Positions 36,538 through 45,650 of a DNA stretch of 64,000 nt are shown here, piece by piece. The translations under genes and the position numbers were made by a program. The notes beneath the pieces are model-generated. The model did not search any database, was not told the origin of the DNA, and saw only the letters and a program-made list of their open reading frames with translations. The DNA lies in assembly GCF_963677195.1 (NCBI RefSeq), contig NZ_OY781918.1:2468923-2532922 (forward strand), read 5' to 3'. Each line of letters starts with the position of its first letter. The stretch's first letter is position 1. Source of the stretch: an uncultured Marinifilum sp. (lineage in GTDB: Bacteria; Bacteroidota; Bacteroidia; Bacteroidales; Marinifilaceae).

Positions 36538-37257
36538 CTAGTCGAATTGCTCTAGATCGATTCCTTTATAGCCCATTTTTTCGGCTTTCTGAATGTCTTT
36601 TAGAGCATTTTTTTTATCTCCGGTTTTTAGTTTGGCAATTCCTCGGGCATAATAAGCACGATCGAGCTTTTTATCTATATTAATTGCTTTGGTATAGAAT
36701 TTTATTGCCTCTTTAAAGTTTTTCGAGCAATCTAAACAAACCGCTTTATTGTAATACACTCCCGACGAGTTTAATCCAAGCTTAATGGCGTGATTGTAAT
36801 CGGCAATTGCTCCCTTATAATCTTTATTATAGTACTTACAAATTCCGCGGTAATGATATGCTTTAAAGTTCCCGGCATTTATTTTTAATGTTTGCGTATA
36901 ATCTGCTATTGCTTTTTTATAATTTTTCTGATTCTCGTATAAAATAGCTCGATTAAAGTAAGCCTCTTCTTCTAATTTTTGTTTCTCAATTACAACACTT
37001 AAATCTTTAATGGCAATACTGTTATTATTTAAAAATGAGTAGCATACAGCGCGATTAAAATAAGCAGGAAGATAATTTTTATCCTTTTTTATAATTTGAG
37101 AAAAATGCTGAGCAGCTTGCTTGTACTTATGGCTTTTGAGCAATTCAATACCCTTTTCATTTTCAATATCTTTTTCATTTTTATTACATCCGCTAAAGGC
37201 AAATAAAAAACTTGTAAGAAGTAGAAAGAAAAATGCTTTTTGAAATGAATGTGCCAT
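36538..37257 (-). CDS. TPR lipoprotein
   Basis: This protein of about 239 residues starts MAHSFQKAFFFLLLTSFLFAFSGC. The lipobox FSGC makes it a lipoprotein. About six TPR units follow (YFNRAVCYSFLNNNSIAIKDLSVVI, YHYRGICKYYNKDYKGAIADYNHAI). The frame extends to 37293, but the methionine at 37257 gives the proper signal peptide. Such proteins act as envelope scaffolds. The 3' end meets the radical-SAM gene with zero spacing. Confidence 0.85.
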   Translation of the reverse strand: MAHSFQKAFFFLLLTSFLFAFSGCNKNEKDIENEKGIELLKSHKYKQAAQHFSQIIKKDKNYLPAYFNRAVCYSFLNNNSIAIKDLSVVIEKQKLEEEAYFNRAILYENQKNYKKAIADYTQTLKINAGNFKAYHYRGICKYYNKDYKGAIADYNHAIKLGLNSSGVYYNKAVCLDCSKNFKEAIKFYTKAINIDKKLDRAYYARGIAKLKTGDKKNALKDIQKAEKMGYKGIDLEQFD

Positions 37258-37410
37258 ATAATAAAAGGTGCTGTTAAAAAAGCTAATATACAATATATAT
37301 AATAAATATTAAAATTTAAATCCGGGGAAAGTTTTTATCAACTCATTTTAGATCTAAAGGATTAATTCATAAGGTGTACTCGTAAAGTTATTCTTTGTGA
37401 TTTAAAATAT

Positions 37411-37443
37411 TTCGGCATCCTATTTAATTGTTAGGATGCCGAA
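37411..37443 (-). terminator. Terminator of the YgiQ gene
   Basis: A perfect 12-bp stem TTCGGCATCCTA / TAGGATGCCGAA (37411-37422, 37432-37443) with a 9-nt loop is followed on the minus strand by ATATTTTAAA. It lies 58 bp beyond the ygiQ stop. Confidence 0.75.
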
Positions 37444-37501
37444 TAATCTTTGGGAACAGATATTGATATCTTAGCTAAGTTATTTTTTATAGTGCTATTA
37501 A

Positions 37502-39337
37502 CTACTTAAATAATTTGTTGATCATATCCTTTTTACCCATCATAGTTAATTCGTTTTTAATTGCTTCGCGATATTCTCTTTTGTACCAGAATAAGAATTT
37601 ACGTTGCGATAATTTTTCTTTTTTCGATTTGGCAGTATATACTTTTTTTAAGGTATATGGATGATAACCAGAATAGTAAATAACCGTTGCCACAGTCATG
37701 GGTGTGGGGGTAAAATCCTGAACCTGTTCCAGTTTAAAATCCAGTTCCTTGGTTTTTATTGCCAAATCGGCCATGTCGGCAGCATGACTTCCTGGGTGAC
37801 TGGAAATAAAATAGGGAATTAACTGTTGGTTCATTCCTTCTTTTTTGTTTATGCTATCGAATAAGTTTTTTAGTTCGTAAAAAAGTTTAAACGAAGGCTT
37901 TCTCATCACATTTAAAACTTCGTCGGAAGTGTGTTCGGGTGCAACCTTTAGTCTTCCGGAAACATGATTTTTAATTAGCTCGATAGCATACTCTTTATTC
38001 GATTTATTAATAGACTCATTTTTTGTTTTATGCATCATTAAATCGTAACGCACACCACTTCCTATAAAGGATTTTTTTATTCCGGGAACTTTATCGGCTT
38101 TCCTGTAAATGTCGAGCAAAGGCTTATGGTCGGTATTTAAATTCGCACACACATTAGGATGCACACAGGAAGGTCTTTTGCAGTTTTTGCAAATCGATTC
38201 ATCAATACCTTTCATTTGGTACATATTAGCCGAAGGACCACCTAAATCGGATAAATATCCTTTAAAACCATCCATTTTAGTGATTTGTTCCACCTCTTTT
38301 AGTATTGATTTTTCGGAACGATTGGCAATAAATTTACCCTGATGAGCCGATATGGTACAGAAAGCACAGCCGCCAAAACATCCACGATGCAGGTTTACCG
38401 AAAACTTTATCATGTCGAACGAAGGAATAGTTTTTCCTTTATATCTTGGGTGCGGCAAGCGAGTATATGGCAGGTCGAATACTGCATCCAACTCTTTTTC
38501 AGTCATCACCTTATAAGGTGGATTTACAATAATTTGCTGGTCTTTGTAATTCTGGATTAACTTTTTGGCCTGCATTGCATTCGATTCCTCTTCGATATGG
38601 CGAAAGTTTGCTGCAAACTTTTTTTTATCAGAAAGGCAATCTTCATGAGAATTTATCTGTAAGCTTTCCCATTGTTTTTTGCTTGCATATTTTTCATCTT
38701 TATTAATCAGGAACGAGGTTTGAGGAATATTAGTAAGTGAATAAAAGGGAACTCCTCTTTTTAGTAATCGCACAATTTCTTTCAGAGGCTTTTCTCCCAT
38801 TCCATAAACAAGCAAATCGGCATTACTATCGCACAATATGCTGGGACATAATTTATCTTCCCAGTAATCGTAATGGGTTAATCTTCGTAACGAAGCTTCT
38901 ATTCCTCCAATTATTATGGGGGTGTCCGGAAATAATTTCTTTAGTATTTGAGAGTAGACTATTGTAGGTTTGTCCGGACGAAAACCATGCTTACCTCCGG
39001 GAGTGTATGCATCATCATGTCGCAATCTTCTGTTTGCTGTATAATGATTAACCATGGAGTCCATATTTCCGGCAGAAATACCAAAAAATAGCTTTGGTTG
39101 TCCCAGCTTTTTGAAATCTCGTAAATCGTCCCGCCAGTTAGGTTGTGGAACAATAGCAACTTTTAAACCTTCTTTTTCTAAAATACGACCAATAACCGAT
39201 GTTCCAAAGGAAGGATGATCTACATACGCATCTCCACTAAACAGGATAACATCCAATTCGTCCCAAGCTCTTTCCTTTACCTCTTTGGCCGATGTAGGTA
39301 GCCATTGCCTATATTGAGTATTATTTTTTTTTGCCAT
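37502..39337 (-). CDS. ygiQ: YgiQ-family radical-SAM protein
   Basis: This 611-residue protein starts with an N-terminal domain (WLPTSAKEVKERAWDELDVILFSGDAYVDHPSFG), as in the family. The iron-sulfur motif is CFGGCAFC (CX3CX2C) in NLHRGCFGGCAFCTISAHQG. The C-terminal part includes RLKVAPEHTSDEVLNVMRKP and QDFTPTPMTVATVIYYSG. YgiQ proteins are conserved but of unproven reaction, possibly RNA modification by analogy with methylthiotransferases. It is monocistronic, with a terminator at 37411-37443 and a promoter region shared with the divergent PHP gene. Confidence 0.9.
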   Translation of the reverse strand: MAKKNNTQYRQWLPTSAKEVKERAWDELDVILFSGDAYVDHPSFGTSVIGRILEKEGLKVAIVPQPNWRDDLRDFKKLGQPKLFFGISAGNMDSMVNHYTANRRLRHDDAYTPGGKHGFRPDKPTIVYSQILKKLFPDTPIIIGGIEASLRRLTHYDYWEDKLCPSILCDSNADLLVYGMGEKPLKEIVRLLKRGVPFYSLTNIPQTSFLINKDEKYASKKQWESLQINSHEDCLSDKKKFAANFRHIEEESNAMQAKKLIQNYKDQQIIVNPPYKVMTEKELDAVFDLPYTRLPHPRYKGKTIPSFDMIKFSVNLHRGCFGGCAFCTISAHQGKFIANRSEKSILKEVEQITKMDGFKGYLSDLGGPSANMYQMKGIDESICKNCKRPSCVHPNVCANLNTDHKPLLDIYRKADKVPGIKKSFIGSGVRYDLMMHKTKNESINKSNKEYAIELIKNHVSGRLKVAPEHTSDEVLNVMRKPSFKLFYELKNLFDSINKKEGMNQQLIPYFISSHPGSHAADMADLAIKTKELDFKLEQVQDFTPTPMTVATVIYYSGYHPYTLKKVYTAKSKKEKLSQRKFLFWYKREYREAIKNELTMMGKKDMINKLFK

Positions 39338-39424
39338 AAATTTTTAAATTACCGCAAAGATAAGATTTTAATAATCATTTCTACTAGCTACGCCTTTATC
39401 TATAAGCTAAGGAGGAATTGCGAG

Positions 39425-39456
39425 TTTGTTAGTTCCGAACTTTGATTTTATATTTG
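39425..39456 (+). promoter_or_regulatory. Promoter of the histidinol-phosphatase gene
   Basis: TTTG (39425-39428), 20 nt and TATATTTG (39449-39456) form a full Bacteroidota promoter. The predicted start near 39463 leaves a leader of only about 10 nt before the ATG at 39473. Confidence 0.7.
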
Positions 39457-39472
39457 TCAACATAAAAAATTT

Positions 39473-40312
39473 ATGACTTATTTTTCTTTTCATACACACT
39501 CTTCGTTTTGCGATGGTAAAATGTCGCCCGAATCTTATGTCTTACAAGCTATCAGCATAGGAATGAGTTCAATTGGTTTTTCGTCTCATGCTCCTTTGCG
39601 CGATAATTTTGTGTGGGCCATGAAATCAGATAATTTAGATTCCTATTTATCCGAAATAAAAAGACTTAAAAACAAGTACAAAGGAGAAATAAATATTTTT
39701 CTTTCTCTGGAGATAGACTATATTCCTAGAGTAAGTAAATCTATTGCCAAGTGGAAAGAGGAGTGTGCTTTAGATTACACAATTGGATCTGTTCATCTGG
39801 TTAAAGCTGATTCGGAAAGTGAATTTTGGTTTTTAGATGGTCCGGACAGCAATTATAGTAAGGGAATTAAAGAATTATTTAATGGAGATGTAAAAAAAGC
39901 TGTTGGTTCATATTACAATCAGGTAATTGAAATGATAAAAGAACAAAAGCCTGATGTTATTGGTCATATCGATAAAGTAAAAATGAACAATAAAAATAAT
40001 TTTTTTAAAGAAAATGAAGATTGGTATGTTGATCTTCTTGATAGAACTTTGGCAAGCGTAGAAGAATCTAATTGTATTGTAGAAGTAAATACTCGCGGTT
40101 TGTACAAGAAGAAATCTCAAGAATTGTTTCCCGATTCTTATTTTCTGGAAGAGTGTTATAGAAGACAAATACCGCTTACGATTAGTTCCGATGCCCATCA
40201 TCCTGCAGAATTAATTGAAGGATTCGATTATACAATAAAAAGACTGAAAGATATTGGTTTCGAGAGTGTTTATATCTTTCGCGGAGGAGTATGGATAGCA
40301 GAGGCAATTTAA
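39473..40312 (+). CDS. PHP-type histidinol-phosphatase
   Basis: This 279-residue protein has the metal motifs FHTHSSFCDG near the start, GFSSHAP, LSLEIDY, GSVHLV, VIGHIDKVK and TISSDAHHP. It is the HisJ/HisK-type PHP phosphatase that removes phosphate from histidinol phosphate in histidine synthesis. No other his gene is present, so the assignment rests on sequence alone. A more general PHP phosphoesterase cannot be excluded. Confidence 0.85.
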   Translation: MTYFSFHTHSSFCDGKMSPESYVLQAISIGMSSIGFSSHAPLRDNFVWAMKSDNLDSYLSEIKRLKNKYKGEINIFLSLEIDYIPRVSKSIAKWKEECALDYTIGSVHLVKADSESEFWFLDGPDSNYSKGIKELFNGDVKKAVGSYYNQVIEMIKEQKPDVIGHIDKVKMNNKNNFFKENEDWYVDLLDRTLASVEESNCIVEVNTRGLYKKKSQELFPDSYFLEECYRRQIPLTISSDAHHPAELIEGFDYTIKRLKDIGFESVYIFRGGVWIAEAI

Positions 40313-40401
40313 ATTCATAAAAAACTAATTTTTAATTAAGCAGATAATGGGAAGGAGTGTTGATAATTTATACTATTTTTACTCACTTCAAAATGCGGGA
40401 C

Positions 40402-40409
40402 TACCTTTG
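40402..40409 (+). promoter_or_regulatory. -7 box upstream of the acyltransferase gene
   Basis: TACCTTTG matches TAnnTTTG. A start near 40416 would give a leader of about 115 nt. No TTG lies at 19-21 nt, so confidence is limited. Confidence 0.4.
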
Positions 40410-40529
40410 TAAAAGAAAATGGAGTTCGGTTATTTAAATTATTAGAATTAGACCTTAAAATAAAACTTAAAACATGCTTTTCTTGCTAAATTAGATGCTA
40501 AGATAGAGCCTGGAGGAAAAATATTATAT

Positions 40530-42335
40530 ATGAAATTAGTCGATCCTAAAGATTTGCTGAAAGCTAGTGAAAGTCTTAATTGGTTTGGGGGAGAGAGTTT
40601 TGCTAAATTGTTAATGTACATTCTTAAGTTAAACAAACTTAACGATTTGTATTCTGCTAACTGTCGCAAAGATGGAATAGATTTTATTGATGCTTTAATT
40701 GACGATCTTGGAATTAAATTTGAAATTGATGAGGAGGAATTAAAGAGAATTCCCAAAGAAGGACCATTTATTAGTATTTCCAATCATCCTTTTGGAGGAA
40801 TAGATGGCATTATATTAATAAAAATAATTTGTATGGTTCGTCCCGATTTTAGGGCAATGGCAAATTTTTTATTAAAAAAGATAGAACCTATTCAGGATTA
40901 TTTTTTAGGTGTTAATCCTTTCGAAACCCGCAAAGGTGCTGCTTCGAGTACCGGAGGTTTAAAAGAGGCATTAAGACATTTAAGCGATGGGAAACCATTG
41001 GGAATTTTTCCGGCAGGAGAAGTTTCTTCTTATCAGTCCGAAACACATAATATTACCGATAAGCAATGGATGCCTTCTATCCTGAAGTTTATTAAAAAGG
41101 CAGAAGTTCCGGTGGTGCCAATTTATTTTCAGGGAAGTAATAGTTTGATATTTCATCTTTTAGGAATGATTCATCCTACTTTAAGAACCGTGAAATTGCC
41201 TTCCGAATTACTTAATAAAAAGAACAAAACCATACGCATAAGAATAGGGAATATTATCTCTGTAAAAGATCAAAAAGATTTTACGGATATTAATCAATAC
41301 GGACGTTTTCTTCGTGCAAAAACCTATATGCTGGGCACTCCCATAGAGGTAAAAAAGTTTTACAAATTTAAGCGCAGAACAAAAAAAGAAAAAGTAGAGG
41401 AGCTTATTGCACCTGTCGATCCGAAAATAATTTTCTCCGAAGTAGAGAGTTTGAACGAGGATTACATGTTGTTTAAGAGTCGTTCTTATGTTGTGTACTG
41501 TGCTCCTTCTTCCAAGTTGCCTAATATTTTAACAGAACTGGGGCGACTGCGTGAAATTACTTTTCGTGAGGTAGGGGAAGGAACCAATCAAAGTATAGAT
41601 GTTGACGAGTACGATTTGTATTATCATCAACTTTTTATCTGGGATGAAGAGAATCGTAAAATTGTAGGAGCCTATCGGGTAGGAAAAGGAAATGAAATTT
41701 TATCGGGATATGGCCTTAAAGGCTTTTATTTGCAAAGTCTCTTTAAAATGAGCAAGCAATTTCAACCTGTATTAAATCAATCGCTCGAATTAGGTCGCTC
41801 GTTTATTGTTAAGGAATATCAGCGAAAGCCAATGCCTTTGTTTTTATTATGGAAAGGGATATTATATTTTCTCCTTAAAAATCCTGAATCTAGATATTTA
41901 ATTGGTCCGGTGAGTATTAGTAATCAATATTCAGACTTATCTAAGGATTTGATAATTAAGTTTATCATGTCTAATTATTTTAATTATGAATTAGGTCAGT
42001 TGGTTAAGCCCCGAAAGCAATTTAAAGTTAAAACTACCGATTTAGATATTGACATTTTATTGGAAACAGCAAAGAGTGATATCAATAAATTAGACAAGCT
42101 GATTGGTGATTTTGAGATTACAAATGATAAGCTGCCAGTCTTGTTAAAGAAGTATATTTCCTTAAATGCCAAGATTATAGGTTTTAATATCGATCCTAAT
42201 TTTAATGATTGCCTGGATGGTTTTATTGTAATTGATCTTTTCGATGTGCCGGTTAAGGTAATTGAGTCTTTATCAAAGGAATTTAACGATGATACAATTC
42301 TACAGAGATTTTCTTCGGAAGAAATAGAGTTTTAG
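40530..42335 (+). CDS. Bifunctional acyltransferase, OlsF-like (PlsC-OlsB fusion)
   Basis: This 601-residue fusion has two parts. Residues 1-290 form a PlsC-type O-acyltransferase: the HX4D motif is SNHPFGGIDG, with FPAGEVSS and PVVPIYFQGSN following. Residues 310-500 form an OlsB/hemolysin-type N-acyltransferase of the GNAT fold: GRLREITFREVGEGTNQSIDVDEYD, RVGKGNEIL, LELGRSFIVKEY. OlsF enzymes with this layout make ornithine lipid, and the separate GlsA/GlsB of Bacteroides make glycine lipid. The product here should be an N-acyl, O-acyl amino-acid lipid. The amino acid cannot be told from sequence. Confidence 0.8.
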   Translation: MKLVDPKDLLKASESLNWFGGESFAKLLMYILKLNKLNDLYSANCRKDGIDFIDALIDDLGIKFEIDEEELKRIPKEGPFISISNHPFGGIDGIILIKIICMVRPDFRAMANFLLKKIEPIQDYFLGVNPFETRKGAASSTGGLKEALRHLSDGKPLGIFPAGEVSSYQSETHNITDKQWMPSILKFIKKAEVPVVPIYFQGSNSLIFHLLGMIHPTLRTVKLPSELLNKKNKTIRIRIGNIISVKDQKDFTDINQYGRFLRAKTYMLGTPIEVKKFYKFKRRTKKEKVEELIAPVDPKIIFSEVESLNEDYMLFKSRSYVVYCAPSSKLPNILTELGRLREITFREVGEGTNQSIDVDEYDLYYHQLFIWDEENRKIVGAYRVGKGNEILSGYGLKGFYLQSLFKMSKQFQPVLNQSLELGRSFIVKEYQRKPMPLFLLWKGILYFLLKNPESRYLIGPVSISNQYSDLSKDLIIKFIMSNYFNYELGQLVKPRKQFKVKTTDLDIDILLETAKSDINKLDKLIGDFEITNDKLPVLLKKYISLNAKIIGFNIDPNFNDCLDGFIVIDLFDVPVKVIESLSKEFNDDTILQRFSSEEIEF

Positions 42336-42389
42336 AAGATATTTTACGAACTTTGCGATTCAATTTTGTTAACTGAAAAAGACGAGTAA

Positions 42390-43040
42390 TTGGACTTTCA
42401 ATATATTTTTAAAGGCATTGTTGTTGGCTTAATGGTTTCTATACCTTTGGGTCCAATTGGTGTGTTAATCATTCAAAAGACAATACAAAAAGGGAAGCTT
42501 GCCGGTTTTATTTCCGGAATGGGTGCTGCTGTTGCCGATATGTTTTATGCAACGGTTGCAGCATTTGGCTTAGGGATTGTGCTGAATTTTATAAAAACAC
42601 AGGAGTTTTATTTGCAATTAATAGGTAGCGTTTTTCTGGTTTATGTGGGCATGCGAATTTTTCTCACCAATCCGGTAAAGCAAATTCGAGGTGCTAAAAA
42701 AACAGGTAAAAAAGGTATGCTCGGCGATTTTTTATCTATCTTTTTTCTGACTGCATCGAATCCAATTGCGGTATTTGTTTTTGTGGCTGTATTCGCCGGA
42801 GCATCTATTTTTGGTAGTAATCCAACCCTAAGAATTGAGTTGTTTTTAATTCTCGGAGTATTGTTGGGTGGCGCACTTTGGTGGTACACTCTTTCAACAA
42901 TTATTAATGCTTTCCGTAAAAAATTCAGGTTAAAACAATTGTTCTGGATCAATAAAATATCCGGAATTATTATTGCTGTTTTAGGTCTGCTCGCATTTTT
43001 GGCTTGTTTCGAGCCTATTAAGTCTTTTATTCATTCTTAG
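42390..43040 (+). CDS. LysE/RhtB-family exporter
   Basis: This 216-residue membrane protein has LKGIVVGLMVSIPLGPIGVLII-like sequence at the start, a long cytoplasmic turn (NPVKQIRGAKKTGKKGML), then FFLTASNPIAVFVFVAVFAG and a last helix. Six helices can be drawn. LysE/RhtB proteins export amino acids or related small molecules, and the substrate cannot be read. The start codon is TTG. The gene lies 54 bp after the acyltransferase and immediately before the large repeat array. Confidence 0.85.
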   Translation: MDFQYIFKGIVVGLMVSIPLGPIGVLIIQKTIQKGKLAGFISGMGAAVADMFYATVAAFGLGIVLNFIKTQEFYLQLIGSVFLVYVGMRIFLTNPVKQIRGAKKTGKKGMLGDFLSIFFLTASNPIAVFVFVAVFAGASIFGSNPTLRIELFLILGVLLGGALWWYTLSTIINAFRKKFRLKQLFWINKISGIIIAVLGLLAFLACFEPIKSFIHS

Positions 43041-44483
43041 GCCGTAGGCCCCGAGTTCCAAGCTTCAAGCTCCAAGTAACAAGTAACAAGTAACAAGTTC
43101 CAAAACCCAAATTTCAAAATCCAAGAACCAAAAGCTAAGTATTAAGGAACAAGGCTAAAGGGTAAAGAAGTAGTTGCTGCTGATTTCAGATCGTTGATTA
43201 TTGTACCTTACCCCAGAGGGGTAAAATGTCTGTAGCCTAGTATTGAATAATGTAAATAGAATCGTCGCACAGACTTGCTTGAGTAAATGCAGATGGCTTT
43301 TGCGACGAAATAGAAAGCCAGAAAATAAGTATCAAGTTCCAAGCTCCAAGTTTCAAGCTCCAAGCTTCAAGTAACAAGTTCCAAAACTCAAATTTCAAAA
43401 TCCAAGAACCAAAAGCTAAGTATTAAGGAACAAGGCTAAAGGGTAAAGAAGTAGTTGCTGCTGATTTCAGATCGTTGATTATTGTACCTTACCCCAGAGG
43501 GGTAAAATGTCTGTAGCCTAGTATTGAATAATGTAAATAGAATCGTCGCACAGACTTGCTTGAGTAAATGCAGATGGCTTTTGCGACGAAATAGAAAGCC
43601 AGAAAATAAGTATCAAGTTCCAAGCTCCAAGTTTCAAGCTCCAAGCTTCAAGTAACAAGTAACAAGTAACAAGTTCCAAAACCCAAATTTCAAAATCCAA
43701 GAACCAAAAGCTAAGTATTAAGGAACAAGGCTAAAGGGTAAAGAAGTAGTTGCTGCTGATTTCAGATCGTTGATTATTGTACCTTACCCCAGAGGGGTAA
43801 AATGTCTGTAGCATGGTATTGATTAATCTAAATAGAATCGTCGCACAGACTTGCTTGAGTAAATGCAGATGGCTTTTGCGACGAAATAGAAAGCCAGAAA
43901 ATAAGTATCAAGTGACAAGCTCCAAGTGACAAGCTCCAAGTGACAAGCTCCAAGTTCCAAGCTTCAAGTAACAAGTAACAAGTTCCAAAACCCAAATTTC
44001 AAAATCCAAGAACCAAAAGCTAAGTATTAAGGAACAAGGCTAAAGGGTAAAGAAGTAGTTGCTGCTGATTTCAGATCGTTGATTATTGTACCTTACCCCA
44101 GAGGGGTAAAATGTCTGTAGCCTAGTATTGAATAATGTAAATAGAATCGTCGCACAGACTTGCTTGAGTAAATGCAGATGGCTTTTGCGACGAAATAGAA
44201 AGCCAGAAAATAAGTATCAAGTGACAAAACCCAAATTTCAAGTTCCAAGCTCCAAGTATCAAGTGAGAAGCTTCAAGGAACAAGCTCCAAGTTCCAAGCT
44301 TCAAGTATCAAGTAACAAGCTCCCAAGTCTAAACTTTGATTTTGGATTTTAAAATTTGATATTTTGAAATTTGGGATTTGGATTTTGATTTTTTGGATTT
44401 TGAAATTTGATTTTTTGGATTTTGGATTTTGAAATTTGGAGCTTGAAGCTTGGAATTTGATTTTTTGAAATTTGTTTTCTGCC
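43041..44483. repeat. Heptad mosaic with four tandem ~290-bp units
   Basis: This convergent spacer has no real gene. Its left and middle parts consist of heptads of the form AARNNNC (AAGTTCC, AAGCTCC, AAGTAAC). They enclose four copies of a longer unit with the fixed hairpin TTACCCC-AGA-GGGGTAA at 43208, 43489, 43784 and 44093. The spacings are therefore 281, 295 and 309 bp, growing by exactly two heptads each time. Each unit also has TCGTCGCA ... TGCGACGA. From about 44325 the heptads switch strand (GGATTTT, GAAATTT, GGAGCTT). Confidence 0.95.
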
Positions 44484-45509
44484 TTACCTAATCGTAACCA
44501 TAGTAGCACCCCAGCCATACTCTTTAAACGAAGCATCTTGCTGGTAATATTTTTTGTATTTGCGGCGCAATTCGTCGTGTAGTTTCTTTTTTAAAGTGCC
44601 ATTCCCAATGCCGTGAATAAATACTATTTTTTTGCCTTTATTGTTTTGATTTTCTCTTAGTATTTCATGAAATTTATTTAACTGGTAGTCCAGAATATCA
44701 GCATTAGATAAGCCCGTAACCGAGTCTATAAGTGCATTAATATGCAGATCGATTTCCAGAATGTCTCCCTTCGATTTAGTGCTTGTTTTTGGTGTTTTAG
44801 TAATGCCTGAAAATTCTTTTTCACGTATTACCTTCTTAAACTCCTTTTTGCTTAACTCTTCTAGCTTATGTTCTATTGTTTCTTCGGTAAGCTTGTGGAG
44901 AATCACATTTTGCTGAAAATAGGCAGTCTCTTTATATGAGCTTAATTTATGGAATTTAACTGCTTGTATTTTTATATTTTTTTCCAAAGGCTTCTTTATT
45001 GCTGATTTTCCTTGTTGATAAAAGATAACCTGAAAGAAACAGTTCGATAAATCGTTCAATTCTTTTGGGTCGTACTCGCTTAGCAAAATTTTCGACTTGG
45101 GATCCAGATTCCCTGCGGTTCGCCCTTCCATTACACCCGCTTTTTCGTCGTAAAACGAATAAAGCAAAATATGATTGCTGTCATTTATTAAATATAGTTC
45201 CAGCGGACTTTCTGTTGCATTATAATCCTGAAGAGGAGCAAATGCAATGTACACATCTTCCTTTTCGACATGTAAAGCTTCTTTTGTGGCTGTAAGAACA
45301 GGATTATTTTGTAAAGTGCTTGTATTTTTTGGAGACTTATTATCTCCTTCGGTCGATTCTACAACTACCAAATTTTTTTTGAGTGTAGGAATCTCAAACT
45401 CATCTTCATCGTTTAAAACCATAACCGTATTGGCATCTATAATTCGAGTAACAGCACCACCACCAATTTCATTTAAGAATCTAACTTTATCTCCTATGTT
45501 AATTTGCAT
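44484..45509 (-). CDS. DUF2027 and Smr-domain protein
   Basis: This 341-residue Bacteroidota protein has an N-terminal small beta domain (INIGDKVRFLNEIGGGAVTRI), which is DUF2027. A mostly beta middle region follows, and a C-terminal Smr domain starts EIDLHINALI and ends in KKIVFIHGIGNGTLKKKL. Smr domains, as in MutS2, cleave RNA or DNA, or act at stalled ribosomes. The role of this combination is unknown. The 3' end runs straight into the inverted part of the heptad array. It is divergent from queA. Confidence 0.88.
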   Translation of the reverse strand: MQINIGDKVRFLNEIGGGAVTRIIDANTVMVLNDEDEFEIPTLKKNLVVVESTEGDNKSPKNTSTLQNNPVLTATKEALHVEKEDVYIAFAPLQDYNATESPLELYLINDSNHILLYSFYDEKAGVMEGRTAGNLDPKSKILLSEYDPKELNDLSNCFFQVIFYQQGKSAIKKPLEKNIKIQAVKFHKLSSYKETAYFQQNVILHKLTEETIEHKLEELSKKEFKKVIREKEFSGITKTPKTSTKSKGDILEIDLHINALIDSVTGLSNADILDYQLNKFHEILRENQNNKGKKIVFIHGIGNGTLKKKLHDELRRKYKKYYQQDASFKEYGWGATMVTIR

Positions 45510-45610
45510 CGCATTTGTTTTTTTATTGATATCAATTCAAGTATCCATAAATTATGAATGATAATATGCTTGAATCGCTCACTATGTTTTCAATTTCGAA
45601 CAAAGTTAGC

Positions 45611-45618
45611 TATTTTTG
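45611..45618 (+). promoter_or_regulatory. -7 box of queA
   Basis: TATTTTTG matches TAnnTTTG and would start transcription near 45625, 26 nt before the ATG. The -33 site is weak (TTC at the right distance). Confidence 0.45.
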
Positions 45619-45650
45619 CCGATCAAAATTAATCGCATAGCTTAAAATAT

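Noticed and set aside
43518..44352. Small open frames on both strands within the repeat array
   Set aside because: They recur with each unit and consist of translated heptads. No start signals or known protein features are present.
43041..44483. CRISPR-like array
   Set aside because: Repeats are 281-309 bp tandem units and 7-bp steps, not 24-40-bp repeats with unique spacers. No cas gene lies nearby.
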